This document shows, in pieces, positions 1-8,946 of a DNA stretch of 64,000 bases. This DNA comes from Streptomyces sp. F001 (GTDB lineage Bacteria > Actinomycetota > Actinomycetes > Streptomycetales > Streptomycetaceae): the NCBI RefSeq assembly GCF_004187715.1, contig NZ_QZWF01000005.1:1-64000 (forward strand), read 5' to 3'. Position numbers and translations under genes: made by a program. Every line of letters begins with the position of its first letter. Within the stretch, counting starts at the first letter, position 1. The notes beneath the pieces are model-generated. The model saw only the letters and a list, made by a program, of their open reading frames with translations. It was not told the DNA's origin and did not search any database.

Positions 1-52
1 GAGCAGCTGACTCTTAATCAGCGGGTCCGGGGTTCGAGTCCCTGGCGGCGCA
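1..52 (+). tRNA. tRNA-Lys(CTT), 3' part
   Basis: The window opens inside a tRNA gene. The visible part has the anticodon arm with CTT, the T arm (GGTTCGAGTCC) and the 3' acceptor strand GCGGCGC plus discriminator A. It is identical base for base to the matching part of the two complete tRNA-Lys genes at 13736 and 17680. No CCA is encoded. A strong hairpin follows at once. Confidence 0.93.
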
Positions 53-60
53 CGACAGTG

Positions 61-91
61 AAAAGCCCTTCGCGCAGGCGAGGGGCTTTTT
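61..91 (+). terminator. Rho-independent terminator of the first tRNA-Lys
   Basis: A 13-bp stem (AAAAGCCC and TTCGC pairing with GCGA, G and GGGCTTTT, one G-U wobble) has a 4-nt loop and ends in a T run. It begins nine bases after the tRNA and also lies just beyond the stop of the convergent metalloprotease gene, so it may serve both strands. Confidence 0.8.
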
Positions 92-111
92 GCATGCCGT
101 CGGCCGAAAAC

Positions 112-1374
112 TCACACCACTGTGATCTTCACCGTCCACGCCCCCGTCGCCGTACGTCCCTCCACCTCGACGCGGACGGCCTCGCCGGGCACCGTGAAGG
201 TCTCGCCGAGGTCGACCGGGGCGTCCGCGAGGGGCGGATAGACCGAGTTCTCCCAGCAGGCCTCCGTGTGCGGATGGGCGTCGATCACCTGGACCGGGCC
301 GCCGCCGGACTCGGCGCCGCTGTGCACGCGGTAGACGAGGACGCCCTGCCGGCAGGCGCCGTGATCGTTGCCGGACGAGCCGCGCGCCTCGAAGGCGAGG
401 ACGCTGTCGGCCCCGGTGCGCACGACCGCCAGCTTGGTTCCCCGGCCCAGCCCGAAGGCCGGGGCGCCCGCTGCGGCCGTCATGGGCATTCCCGGCCCGG
501 CGCCCAGCGGCTCCAGCGTCAGCCGCACCGGCCCGGCGCCCTGCACGCACGTCACCTGGCGCCGCTCCAGCCAGCCCAGCTTCCACTTGTGCCAGCCGAA
601 GAGATCGGGAGCGAGTCCGAACTGGCTGCCCATCAGGTCCCAGTCGCCGACGTGGGTGTCCCAGTCGCCCTTGCCGTCCGCCGGGCGGTGGTAGAGGTCC
701 GGCAGGTCGAAGACATGGCCGGTCTCGTGGGCGAGGACGAGCCGGTCCGGCGGATGGTTCTCGAACACCGTGACGACCCGGCGGATGTCGGTGCCGTCCA
801 CCCGCAGGGGGCCGTCCAGGTTGACCACCTTCGTGGCGTCCGAGTCCACGCCGGGCGCGTCCGGATCGGCGACGAGGTAGACGATGTCGTAGCGCGAGAA
901 GTCGACCCGGCCGTCGGCGGCGGCGAGCGCGTCGCGCAGGTAGGCGGCCCGGTGCGGAGCGGACCAGTCGCGCTGTATTCCGTACGCCGTGGACGGCCGG
1001 GGCATCCGGATCCAGTGCCGCAGCGGGTGCGGGCGGAGCCGGAACCTGCCGTAGGAGGCGCGGGTGAAGTAGCGGCTGGTGGCCGGGAAGTGGTCGGCGG
1101 TCAGCTCTGCGGGGGTGACCGTCGGGTCCGAGTCCGGGAAGGAGAGGAAGACCATCACCGCGTCCAGCGTGCGGGTCGGCCGGGGATAGTCGGCGTTCCA
1201 GGTGTCCAGGCCCTCCGAGTGGTGGGCCTCGGTGCGGGTGAGCGCGCAAGGTGCTGCCCAGAGGGGCCCGGCGACCGAGGGGCCGGTGATGAGGGAGGTC
1301 GCGGCGAGCGCCGAGAGGGTGGTGAACACGGCCGCGGTGCTGCGCAGTCGGGGACGCGGGAGCAGACGCGGCAC
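112..1374 (-). CDS. Secreted M6-family metalloprotease domain protein
   Basis: 420 aa, GTG start at 1374 with GGAGG five bases upstream. The N-terminus has an Arg-rich stretch and a hydrophobic segment to about residue 40, consistent with secretion. The zinc-protease motif HETGH lies at residues 216-220, inside a segment typical of the M6 (immune inhibitor A-like) group, followed by a methionine-turn-like GDWDLMGS. The enzyme is expected to act outside the cell as a zinc endopeptidase; its substrate is unknown. It is transcribed away from cdgA and converges on the tRNA-Lys terminator. The family call rests on the zinc motif and surrounding pattern. Confidence 0.82.
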   Translation of the reverse strand: MPRLLPRPRLRSTAAVFTTLSALAATSLITGPSVAGPLWAAPCALTRTEAHHSEGLDTWNADYPRPTRTLDAVMVFLSFPDSDPTVTPAELTADHFPATSRYFTRASYGRFRLRPHPLRHWIRMPRPSTAYGIQRDWSAPHRAAYLRDALAAADGRVDFSRYDIVYLVADPDAPGVDSDATKVVNLDGPLRVDGTDIRRVVTVFENHPPDRLVLAHETGHVFDLPDLYHRPADGKGDWDTHVGDWDLMGSQFGLAPDLFGWHKWKLGWLERRQVTCVQGAGPVRLTLEPLGAGPGMPMTAAAGAPAFGLGRGTKLAVVRTGADSVLAFEARGSSGNDHGACRQGVLVYRVHSGAESGGGPVQVIDAHPHTEACWENSVYPPLADAPVDLGETFTVPGEAVRVEVEGRTATGAWTVKITVV

Positions 1375-1727
1375 GGGGACCTCCGGGTGCGGTTATGGGA
1401 CACCGCACCCAGATTGTGCGTATTACACGTTGTATGCCCTGTTTGTCTGCATCGGACGAGTGACGGCCGTTCGAGGGAACGGCGGCAGCACCTTCGGAAG
1501 TGCTCACGGACCGTCACAACCGGTCCGTCGCCGATGGAACCGGTGCCCTGGCGGGCAGAAACGATCTGTCAGGACGACGAGTGGTTCCGCGTCGGTTCCG
1601 GGACACTGGACAGTGGCTGCAAGGGTCCGGGGCGAACCTCTATGATCGGCACACTTTCCTGACCTTTCCTGCCCGGACAGAGATCGAGCAGAGATCGAGC
1701 AGATCGAGTGCACTGCGGGAGCGAGCG
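1375..1727. promoter_or_regulatory. Divergent promoter region, metalloprotease / cdgA
   Basis: 353 bases without a gene separate the two divergent starts. A -10-like TATGAT lies at 1641-1646, about 80 bases before the cdgA start. Three short tandem copies of AGATCGAGC occur at 1681-1708. An inverted repeat CACTG-GA-CAGTG lies at 1603-1614. In S. coelicolor cdgA is a BldD target; I see only a half-match to the BldD consensus here, so no BldD site is claimed. Confidence 0.4.
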
Positions 1728-3581
1728 GTGAGCGGAACGTCCGAAGGGCCGACGCCCGCGGCAGACCTCATCCGGCCGGCCGTCACAGACAGTAGTCAAC
1801 AAGCGTCTCGTCGTACGAATGGCGAGGTCTCCGACCCGTTGCGGTCGGCCTTCGTCTCCGCCCCACTGGCGATGGCGGTCGTCGACCGCGAGGGCCTGGT
1901 CGTCACCGCCAATGACGCGCTGGCCGACCTGCTGGGCACCGACCCCGGGGAACTGGCGGGACGGGTCGCCGCCGATCTGGTGGACCTGGCGTCCGACGCC
2001 CGCACCTGGCACGCGTACCGCGAGCTGCTGCGCGGCCGTGAGGCCCGGCTGCGCTGCACCCGGCGCCTGAAACAGCCCGAGGGGCACAGCGTCTGGGTAC
2101 AGGTCACCGTCTCCCCGCTCCCCCAGGGCACGGACGGTGTGCTGCTGGCCGCCGCCGACATCAGCGCCCGGCGTGAACTCCAGGCCCGGCTACGGCACTT
2201 GCAGATGCACGACCCGGTGACCCGGCTGCCCAACCGCACCCTGTTCTTCGAGCGCCTGTCGGCCGCGCTGGACGTGGAGGCGTACGAGCGCGGCGGCACC
2301 GGCCGGATCGGCCTGTGCTACCTGGACCTGGACGGCTTCAAGGCGGTCAACGACACCCTCGGCCACCGCGTCGGCGACCGGCTGCTGGCGGCCGTGGCCG
2401 AACGCCTGTCGCGCTGCGCGGACGAGGCCGGGTACGGCAGGGCGAGCGCGCCGCTCGTGGCCAGGCTCGGCGGCGACGAATTCGCCCTGCTGGTCGAGGA
2501 CTCGACGGGCACCGAGCAGCTCGCCGACCTCGCCGAGTCCGCGCTGACGGCCCTTCAGGCCCCGTTCGACCTGGCCGGCCAGCGGCTGTCGCTGTCGGCG
2601 TCGATCGGGGTCGTGGAGCGACAGGCGGCCGGGACGACCGCCACCGGTCTGATGCAGGCCGCCGACACGACGCTGTACTGGGCGAAGGCGGACGGCAAGT
2701 CCCGCTGGACGCTGTTCGACCCCGAGCGCAACGCGCACCGCATGACCCGTCAGGCGCTCGCCTCCACGCTCCGGCCGGCCATCGACCGCGGCGAGTTCAC
2801 CCTCGAGTACCAGCCCCTGGTCGGCATGGCGAACGGGCGGCTGAGCGGGGTGGAGGCGCTGGTGCGCTGGAACCACCCGCAGTTCGGGATGCTGACGCCG
2901 AATCGGTTCATCGGATTGGCGGAAGAGGACGGCGCGATCGTCCCGCTCGGCCGCTGGGTGCTCGCCACCGCCTGCCGTCAGGCCCGCCGCTGGCAGCTGG
3001 AGCATCCCGACGAGCCGCCCATCTTCGTGTCGGTCAACGTGGCCGTGCGCCAGGTCTGGGACTCCGACCTGGTCGAGGACGTGGCGGAGATCCTCGCCGA
3101 GACCGGCCTGGAACCGCACCTGCTCCAGCTCGAGCTCACGGAATCCGCGGTGATGGGCTCGGCGGGCCGCCCGCTGCAGGCCCTGCAGGCGCTCAGCGAG
3201 ATGGGCGTGCGCATCGCCATCGACGACTTCGGCACCGGCTACTCGAACCTGGCGTATCTGAGCCGGCTGCCGGTGTCCGTGCTGAAGCTGGACGGGTCCT
3301 TCGTACGGGGATTCCAGTACGAGGACTCCGGGGCCCATCCCAACCCGGCCGACGAGGTCATCGTCGAGGCGATGATCCAGCTGGCCCATCGGCTGGGGCT
3401 GACCGTCACCGCGGAGTGCGTGGAGACCTCCGCGCAGGCCGGGCGGCTGCGCCGGATCGGGTGCGACACCGGGCAGGGGTGGCTGTACTCCCGGCCGGTG
3501 TCGCCGGATCGCATCTCCGAGCTGCTGGACTGTCCGTCGGACCAGGCGGATCAGACGGGTCAGGCGGTCGGCAACGCGTAG
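1728..3581 (+). CDS. cdgA: PAS-GGDEF-EAL cyclic-di-GMP turnover protein CdgA
   Basis: 617 aa from the GTG at 1728, chosen because GGGAG stands seven bases upstream; longer in-frame starts reach 1500 but look non-coding. Domains: PAS about residues 36-150, GGDEF about 155-325 with an intact GGDEF at 248-252, EAL about 345-600 with EAL at 376-378 and an intact DDFGTGYSN motif. No RxxD inhibitory site precedes GGDEF. No membrane segment is seen, so it should be cytosolic. Domain order, and the position upstream of the transporter, LPMO and cslA genes, match S. coelicolor CdgA (SCO2817), which makes c-di-GMP and influences development. Its 3' end overlaps the convergent luciferase-like gene by 22 bases. 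Confidence 0.88.
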   Translation: MSGTSEGPTPAADLIRPAVTDSSQQASRRTNGEVSDPLRSAFVSAPLAMAVVDREGLVVTANDALADLLGTDPGELAGRVAADLVDLASDARTWHAYRELLRGREARLRCTRRLKQPEGHSVWVQVTVSPLPQGTDGVLLAAADISARRELQARLRHLQMHDPVTRLPNRTLFFERLSAALDVEAYERGGTGRIGLCYLDLDGFKAVNDTLGHRVGDRLLAAVAERLSRCADEAGYGRASAPLVARLGGDEFALLVEDSTGTEQLADLAESALTALQAPFDLAGQRLSLSASIGVVERQAAGTTATGLMQAADTTLYWAKADGKSRWTLFDPERNAHRMTRQALASTLRPAIDRGEFTLEYQPLVGMANGRLSGVEALVRWNHPQFGMLTPNRFIGLAEEDGAIVPLGRWVLATACRQARRWQLEHPDEPPIFVSVNVAVRQVWDSDLVEDVAEILAETGLEPHLLQLELTESAVMGSAGRPLQALQALSEMGVRIAIDDFGTGYSNLAYLSRLPVSVLKLDGSFVRGFQYEDSGAHPNPADEVIVEAMIQLAHRLGLTVTAECVETSAQAGRLRRIGCDTGQGWLYSRPVSPDRISELLDCPSDQADQTGQAVGNA

Positions 3582-4648
3582 GTGTCGGCGATGAGTTCGT
3601 AGGAGCGCAGCCGTACCTCGCCGGTGTGCGCGTTGGCCGTGATCATCAGCTCGTCGGCTCCGGTGCGCTTCTGGAGGTCGTCCAGGCCCGCACGGACCTC
3701 GTCGGGGGTGCCATGGATGACGTTGGCGTTCCAGGAGTCGGCGAACTCCTGCTCCAGCGGGCTGAATTCGTACGCCTCGGCCTCCTCGGGAGTGGGGACG
3801 AGACCGGGGCGGCCGCTGCGCAGCCGGATCATGTTGAGCGCGGCCGCGCGGACCTGCCGGCGGGCCTCCCGCTCGTCCTCGGCCGCAAGGGCGGAGACGC
3901 CGATGAGGGCGTACGGCTCGGCGAGCACCTCGGACGGTTTGAAGGTCTCCCGGTACAGGTCGAGGGCGGGGATCGTGTTCTGCGCCGAGAAGTGGTGCGC
4001 GAAGGCGAAGGGCAGGCCGAGCAGGCCGGCCAGCCGGGCGCTGAAGCCGGAGGAGCCCAGCAGCCAGACCGGCGGACGGTGCGGGGACTGGACGCCGCCC
4101 GGAGAGGTGGCCTGGACGGGGCCGGGGACGGCGTGGATCCGGCGGTAGGGGTGGCCGTCGGGGAAGTCGTCGTCGAGGAAGCGGGTCAGCTCCGCGAGCT
4201 GCTCGGGGAAGGCGTCGGCGACCTCGTGCGGGTTGTCGGTGCGGCGCAGGGCGGCCGCGGTGGCGCCGTCCGTGCCCGGAGCGCGGCCGAGGCCGAGGTC
4301 GATCCGGCCAGGGGCCATGGCCTCCAGCGTGCCGAACTGCTCCGCGATCACCAGCGGAGCGTGGTTGGGCAGCATCACGCCGCCCGAGCCGAGCCGGATG
4401 CGGTCGGTGTGGGCGGCGAGGTGGGCGAGGATCACGGCGGGGGAGGACGAGGCGACGCCCGGCATGGAGTGGTGCTCGGCGACCCAGTACCGGTGGAAGC
4501 CGCGGGACTCCGCGAGGCGGGAGATCGCGACGCTGGTGCGCAGCGCGTCGGTGGCGGTGTGGCCGGCACCCACGGTGACCAGGTCCAGTACGGAGAGGGG
4601 CACGGGGGCGGTGCCCTGGCTGGTACCGCGGATGTCGTCTGCCGTCAC
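3560..4648 (-). CDS. LLM-class flavin-dependent oxidoreductase
   Basis: 362 aa. The GTG at 4648 is chosen because a perfect AGGAGGA lies five bases upstream; the open frame continues to 5347 without coding character. The sequence is that of a bacterial luciferase-like monooxygenase (TIM barrel), with YWVAEHHSMPG near the N-terminus and an LGLGRAPG motif typical of the MsnO8-type group. It should use reduced flavin on an unidentified substrate. It lies 182 bases downstream of the maleate-isomerase-like pair on the same strand with a hairpin between them, so it is probably a separate transcript. Confidence 0.85.
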   Translation of the reverse strand: MTADDIRGTSQGTAPVPLSVLDLVTVGAGHTATDALRTSVAISRLAESRGFHRYWVAEHHSMPGVASSSPAVILAHLAAHTDRIRLGSGGVMLPNHAPLVIAEQFGTLEAMAPGRIDLGLGRAPGTDGATAAALRRTDNPHEVADAFPEQLAELTRFLDDDFPDGHPYRRIHAVPGPVQATSPGGVQSPHRPPVWLLGSSGFSARLAGLLGLPFAFAHHFSAQNTIPALDLYRETFKPSEVLAEPYALIGVSALAAEDEREARRQVRAAALNMIRLRSGRPGLVPTPEEAEAYEFSPLEQEFADSWNANVIHGTPDEVRAGLDDLQKRTGADELMITANAHTGEVRLRSYELIADTYALPTA

Positions 4649-4804
4649 GGGGGTCCTCCTGTGTGTTGCGCCGGGCTGGGCCTTCCTGGCGTCAACGGAC
4701 GGTTGTTCCCGTCTATTCCCGTGCATGTATCTTTCCGCAGCTGCCCACACGATCGGGTAAGACTCGGACCTTCGCTGAGGGACTGAGCGCCGTGAGCCAG
4801 GAAT

Positions 4805-4825
4805 CCCCCTGCCTCTGGCTGGGGG
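4805..4825 (-). terminator. Hairpin ending the isomerase-like operon
   Basis: CCCCC-T-GCC, loop TCT, GGC-T-GGGGG forms an 8-bp stem with one internal T-T mismatch. It lies five bases after the stop of the minus-strand gene ending at 4831. There is no clear T run. Confidence 0.5.
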
Positions 4826-4830
4826 AGGGT

Positions 4831-5562
4831 TCAAACCTGGACGATCGGCTCCTTGGTGAACAGGGAGCCGAGCTCCGGCGCGTTCACCCGGCGGTCGGTC
4901 AGGCGCAGGGCCTCCCAGACGGTGACCTGGTTGGCCGTGAGGACGGGTTTGGCGAGCTCTTTTTCCAGGGCCGGGATGTGGGCGGCGGTGTGCAGGGCCG
5001 TGTCGGGGAGCAGTACCGCCTCCGCGTCGGGGTGGTCGGTCGCGCGGGCCAGGGCGAGCAGCTCCGTCTCCCCCCAGGTGCCGACCTCGGCGGCGGTGAC
5101 GATGCCGGAAGGGCGGACCGCGACCACCTCCGCACCTCCCGCCCGCAGGAAGTCCGCGAACAGCGACGCCACGTCGTCCGGGTAGGTCGCCCCGACCGCG
5201 ACCCGGCGCACGCCGAGCTCCTGCACGGCGTGCACGAAGGCGAAGGCGGTCGAGGAGGCCGGCATGCCGGCGCGGTGGGCCAGGGTGCGTACCTGCTCGT
5301 GGGCGCCCTCCCAGCCGTACACGAAGCTGCCGCTGGTGCAGGCCCACACCACCGCCTCGGCGCCCGCGAGGCGCAGCTCCTCGACGCCCGCCGCGAGCCG
5401 CTCGGCCGAGCCCATCTCGCGCAGCGCATCCACCCGGTGGGCGTCCTCACCGATGTCGGTGTGGACGAGGTCGACCCGGATGTCGCTCCCCAGCAGCTGC
5501 TCGATGCGTGGATAGTCGTCCTCGGCGGAGTGGCCCGGGTAGAGAAATCCGAGTGCGGTCAT
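4831..5562 (-). CDS. Asp/Glu racemase-superfamily protein (maleate isomerase / EutA-like), one Cys missing
   Basis: 243 aa, ATG at 5562 with AGGAAGG upstream, overlapping the previous gene's stop as ATGA. It belongs to the maleate isomerase / arylmalonate decarboxylase / EutA branch. The first catalytic-Cys motif is intact (ACTSGSF, Cys75). Where the second Cys is expected, the sequence reads LLPDTALH, placing Asp187 at the Cys position. Its upstream partner keeps both. Ordinary two-Cys racemase or isomerase chemistry is therefore unlikely, and decarboxylation, a different lyase reaction or a non-catalytic partner role are possible. Confidence 0.8.
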   Translation of the reverse strand: MTALGFLYPGHSAEDDYPRIEQLLGSDIRVDLVHTDIGEDAHRVDALREMGSAERLAAGVEELRLAGAEAVVWACTSGSFVYGWEGAHEQVRTLAHRAGMPASSTAFAFVHAVQELGVRRVAVGATYPDDVASLFADFLRAGGAEVVAVRPSGIVTAAEVGTWGETELLALARATDHPDAEAVLLPDTALHTAAHIPALEKELAKPVLTANQVTVWEALRLTDRRVNAPELGSLFTKEPIVQV

Positions 5563-6407
5563 GTCGAGCCTTCCTGCTGTTGCTCTTCTTCGGGCAGGGG
5601 TTCGGGCAGTACGGGTTCGGGCTGTACGGAACCGGCACCTGCCCCCGGCAGTACGAGACCGGTGCGTGCCGCCGGGTCGATCAGCGCCTGATACGGCCCC
5701 ACCGCCCAGGTACCCAGCCGGCGCAGTGCCGCCCACACGGTCACCTGGTTGGCCGAGAGGACCGGCATCCGCAGTTCGGCCTCCAGCTGAGGGATCACGT
5801 CGTACGTCGGGAGATTGGTGCACGCGATGAACAGGGCCTCCGCGCCGGCCCCCCGGCACACCGCCTGACGCGCCATGTCGGCCACGGCGCGGTAGGGGAC
5901 CTTCCAGATGCCCCGCGTCAGCCCCATGAACGCACATCCGGTGACCTTGACGCCCGCCTCGGCCACGTACTTCTCCAGCGACCGGGTGACCGACACGGTG
6001 TACGGCGTCACCAGGGCCGCCCGGCGCACGCCCAGCTCCCCGAGCGCCTCCAGCAGGGCGCCCGAGGTGGTGACGGAGGGCACCGCGCCCGCCCGGCTCA
6101 TCGCCTCGCACATCGCGCGCTCACCGGCGATCCCGCCGACGAAGCTGCCCGAGGTGCAGGCGTAGGCGACGACCTCGGGCGTGTTCGTGTTCAGCGTGCG
6201 CACCGCGTCGCCCAGCGTCTCGTGCTCGCTCACCAGGCGCGCCAGGTCGAGACTGACCTCCACCGGCACGAACGGCGTCCGGGTCAGGTGCAGTGACACC
6301 TCGTCCGGCACCCAGCGCCACAGCTCCCGGTCCAGCGCGAAGTCGAACGGGGCGACGACACCGACACCGCGCTGTGGGCCTGGTCCGCCGAGAAAGGAGA
6401 CGTCCAT
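5559..6407 (-). CDS. Maleate cis-trans isomerase / EutA-like protein
   Basis: 282 aa, ATG at 6407 with GGGAGGTG upstream. Both catalytic-Cys motifs of the family are present: ACTSGSF with Cys84 and IACTNLPTYD with Cys196. The known family isomerises maleate to fumarate or processes ectoine-derived intermediates (EutA). The C-terminus is an acidic, Pro- and Gln-rich tail of about 25 residues. It is the first gene of a two-gene operon with the one-Cys paralogue and is divergent from the hydroxyacid dehydrogenase. An Ehu-type importer nearby makes a role in catabolism of an imported acid or compatible solute reasonable, but the substrate is not shown by sequence. Confidence 0.82.
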   Translation of the reverse strand: MDVSFLGGPGPQRGVGVVAPFDFALDRELWRWVPDEVSLHLTRTPFVPVEVSLDLARLVSEHETLGDAVRTLNTNTPEVVAYACTSGSFVGGIAGERAMCEAMSRAGAVPSVTTSGALLEALGELGVRRAALVTPYTVSVTRSLEKYVAEAGVKVTGCAFMGLTRGIWKVPYRAVADMARQAVCRGAGAEALFIACTNLPTYDVIPQLEAELRMPVLSANQVTVWAALRRLGTWAVGPYQALIDPAARTGLVLPGAGAGSVQPEPVLPEPLPEEEQQQEGST

Positions 6408-6560
6408 GGCAGGCACCTCCCTCACGCGGGGAAAAGGGGCGAGCAACAGACTGCACACACGCCCGTGTTGACGAAGGTAGGTTCGGGTGCGAGCGTGGTC
6501 AAACCTCGCATGTCAGACGGCCGCCACCCCCTCCATTTCGCCCCGAGAAACGGCTTCCGC

Positions 6561-7529
6561 ATGACCGCCGCTCCCCCGTCCACCGGCACTCCCACCCTGC
6601 TCGTCCTGGACGCCGATCCGCTCCCCCGCCTCGGGCGTCTCACGGGCCGCGCCAGGATCGAGCACACCGACGAGTCGGGGCTCGCCGAGCGGCTGCCGCA
6701 CGCCGATGTGCTGCTGGTGTGGGACTTCACCTCGCACGCGGTCCGCAAGGCCTGGCCGGGCGGCGGGCCGCGGCCGCGCTGGGTGCACACGGCGAGCGCG
6801 GGTGTGGACCATCTGCTGTGCCCCGAGCTCGTCGCCTCGGACACCGTGGTCACGAACGCGCGCGGCATCTTCGACCAGCCGATCGCCGAGTACGTCGCCG
6901 CGCTCGTCCTGGCGATGGCCAAGGATCTGCCCCGCACCTGGGAGCTGCAGCGGGAGCGGGCCTGGCGGCACCGCGAGTCCCGGAAGGTCGCCGGGACCCG
7001 GGCCTGTGTCGTCGGCTCCGGCCCGATCGGCCGCGCGATCGCCCGTACGCTCAAGGCGCTGGACATCACGACCGCGCTGGTCGGCCGCACTCCGCGCACC
7101 GGTGTCCATGGCCCCGACGACCTGGACCGGCTGCTCTCCCGCGCCGACTGGGTGATCGCGGCCGCGCCGCTGACGGAGCAGACGCGGGGCATGTTCGACG
7201 CGCGCCGGTTCGGGGTGATGCAGCCCTCCGCCCGGTTCGTCAACGTCGGGCGCGGGCACCTGGTCGTCGAGGACGCGCTGGCCGAGGCGCTGGCCAAGCG
7301 CTGGATCGCGGGCGCCGCGCTGGATGTCTTCACGGACGAACCCCTTCCGGCGGACAGCCCGTTGTGGCAGGCGCCGGGCCTGATCGTGTCCCCGCACATG
7401 AGCGGCGACACGGTCGGCTGGCGGGACGAGCTGGGCGCCCAGTTCGTGGAGTTGTACGAGCGATGGGAGGCGGGCAGGCCGCTGCCGAACGTGGTCGACA
7501 AGAAGCGCGGATACGTACCCGGACACTGA
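6561..7529 (+). CDS. D-isomer-specific 2-hydroxyacid dehydrogenase
   Basis: 322 aa from the ATG at 6561; no strong ribosome site is visible, and in-frame alternatives are ATG 6510 and GTG 6465. The NAD-binding loop GSGPIG is at residues 152-157. The catalytic set of the family is present: Arg231 in NVGRGHL, Glu260 in DVFTDEPLP and His279 in SPHMSG. It should interconvert a 2-hydroxy acid and a 2-oxo acid with NAD(P)H in the cytosol. It is followed 16 bases later by the amidase and is divergent from the isomerase-like pair, so all four probably belong to one pathway. Confidence 0.85.
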   Translation: MTAAPPSTGTPTLLVLDADPLPRLGRLTGRARIEHTDESGLAERLPHADVLLVWDFTSHAVRKAWPGGGPRPRWVHTASAGVDHLLCPELVASDTVVTNARGIFDQPIAEYVAALVLAMAKDLPRTWELQRERAWRHRESRKVAGTRACVVGSGPIGRAIARTLKALDITTALVGRTPRTGVHGPDDLDRLLSRADWVIAAAPLTEQTRGMFDARRFGVMQPSARFVNVGRGHLVVEDALAEALAKRWIAGAALDVFTDEPLPADSPLWQAPGLIVSPHMSGDTVGWRDELGAQFVELYERWEAGRPLPNVVDKKRGYVPGH

Positions 7530-7545
7530 CGCCCCGGGAGGGTGG

Positions 7546-8946
7546 ATGACCCAGCTGACCGAGCTCACCGAACTGACCGCCGTACAACTCGTCGACGGCT
7601 ACCGCAAGGGCGAGTTCAGCCCCGTGGAGGCGACCCGCGCGGCGCTGGAGCGGGCCGAGCGGATCCAGCCGGAGGTGAACGCCTTCGTCCACCTCACCGC
7701 CGAGGACGCCCTCGCCCGGGCAGCTCAGTCGGCGCAGCGCTGGCGGCGCGGGGAGCCGGCCGGAGCGGTGGACGGGGTCCCGGTCACGGTCAAGGACCTG
7801 CTGCTGCTGCGCGGCACCCCGACCCTGCGCGGCTCGCGGACCATCGACCCGGAGGGCCGCTGGGACGAGGACGCGCCCTCCGTCGCCCGGCTGCGCGAGG
7901 CCGGCGCGGTGTTCCTCGGCAAGACCACGACACCCGAGCACGGCTGGAAGGGCGTCACGGACTCCCCGCTGACCGGGGTGACCCGCAACCCGCACGACCT
8001 CTCCCGCACCGCCGGCGGATCGAGCGGGGGCGCGGCGGCGGCCGTGGCGCTCGGCGCGGGGCCGCTGGCGCTGGGCACGGACGGCGGGGGCAGTGTGCGT
8101 ATCCCGGCGGCGTTCTGCGGGATCTTCGCGCTGAAGCCGACGTACGGCCGGGTCCCGCTCTACCCGGCGAGCGCCTTCGGCACGCTGGCGCATGTGGGGC
8201 CGATGACCCGGGACGCCGCCGACGCGGCGCTGCTCCTGGACGTCATCGGTGTACCCGACGAGCGTGACTGGTCGGCGCTCGGCCCGCCGCCCGGTTCCTT
8301 CACCGCGGGGCTGCGCGGCGGCGTGCACGGGCTGCGGGTCGCCTACTCGCCCTGCCTGGGCGGCCAGGTCGCGGTGCGTCCGGCCGTCGCGACGACGGTA
8401 CGGCGGGCGGTGGAGCGGCTCGCCGACCTCGGCGCGTACGTCACGGAGACCGACCCCGACCTCACCGACCCGGTGGACGCCTTCCACACCCTGTGGTTCA
8501 CCGGGGCGGCCCGGGTGATCCAGCATCTCGGGCCGCATCAGCGGGGTTTGCTCGACCCCGGCCTGCGGGAGATCTGCGCGGCCGGTGAAAGCCTTTCGGC
8601 GCTGGACTACCTGGCCGCGGTGGACGTCCGTATGGACCTGGGCCGCCGGATGGGCCGCTTCCACACGTCCTACGACCTGCTCGTCACCCCGACCGTGCCG
8701 ATCACGGCGTTCGAGGCGGGCGCCGAGGTGCCGAAGGGCTCGGGCCACCGGCGCTGGACGGGGTGGACGCCGTTCACGTACCCGTTCAACATGACGCAGC
8801 AGCCGGCCGCGACCGTCCCGGTGGGCACGGACGGCGACGGGCTGCCGGTGGGAATGCAACTGGTGGCCGCCCGCCACCGCGACGACCTCGTGCTGCGCGC
8901 GGCCCATGCGCTGTACGAGGCGGGGGTCACGCGCGGCGGAAGCTGA
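7546..8946 (+). CDS. Amidase-signature family amidase
   Basis: 466 aa, ATG at 7546 with GGGAGGG upstream. Family Ser-cisSer-Lys elements are visible: Lys83 in VTVKDLL, the GGSSGG signature at 157-162 and Ser183 in DGGGSVRIP. It hydrolyses a linear amide to acid plus ammonia in the cytosol; the substrate is unknown. It shares an operon with the hydroxyacid dehydrogenase. Its last 20 bases overlap the convergent DUF3830 gene. Confidence 0.87.
   Translation: MTQLTELTELTAVQLVDGYRKGEFSPVEATRAALERAERIQPEVNAFVHLTAEDALARAAQSAQRWRRGEPAGAVDGVPVTVKDLLLLRGTPTLRGSRTIDPEGRWDEDAPSVARLREAGAVFLGKTTTPEHGWKGVTDSPLTGVTRNPHDLSRTAGGSSGGAAAAVALGAGPLALGTDGGGSVRIPAAFCGIFALKPTYGRVPLYPASAFGTLAHVGPMTRDAADAALLLDVIGVPDERDWSALGPPPGSFTAGLRGGVHGLRVAYSPCLGGQVAVRPAVATTVRRAVERLADLGAYVTETDPDLTDPVDAFHTLWFTGAARVIQHLGPHQRGLLDPGLREICAAGESLSALDYLAAVDVRMDLGRRMGRFHTSYDLLVTPTVPITAFEAGAEVPKGSGHRRWTGWTPFTYPFNMTQQPAATVPVGTDGDGLPVGMQLVAARHRDDLVLRAAHALYEAGVTRGGS

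Noticed and set aside
1601..1613. BldD binding site upstream of cdgA
   Set aside because: GGACACTGGACAG fits only the left half of the known consensus; not enough to call.
58..1662. Long plus-strand open frame (about 530 codons) opposite the metalloprotease
   Set aside because: It is the antisense shadow of the M6 gene; composition is low-complexity Arg/Gly/Val and no family is recognisable. The opposite strand has the HETGH motif and a good ribosome site.
2315..4786. 823-codon plus-strand frame through cdgA and the LLM gene
   Set aside because: Frame shadow produced by GC-rich codon structure; it crosses two well-supported genes on different strands and shows only Arg/Gly/Ala-rich sequence.
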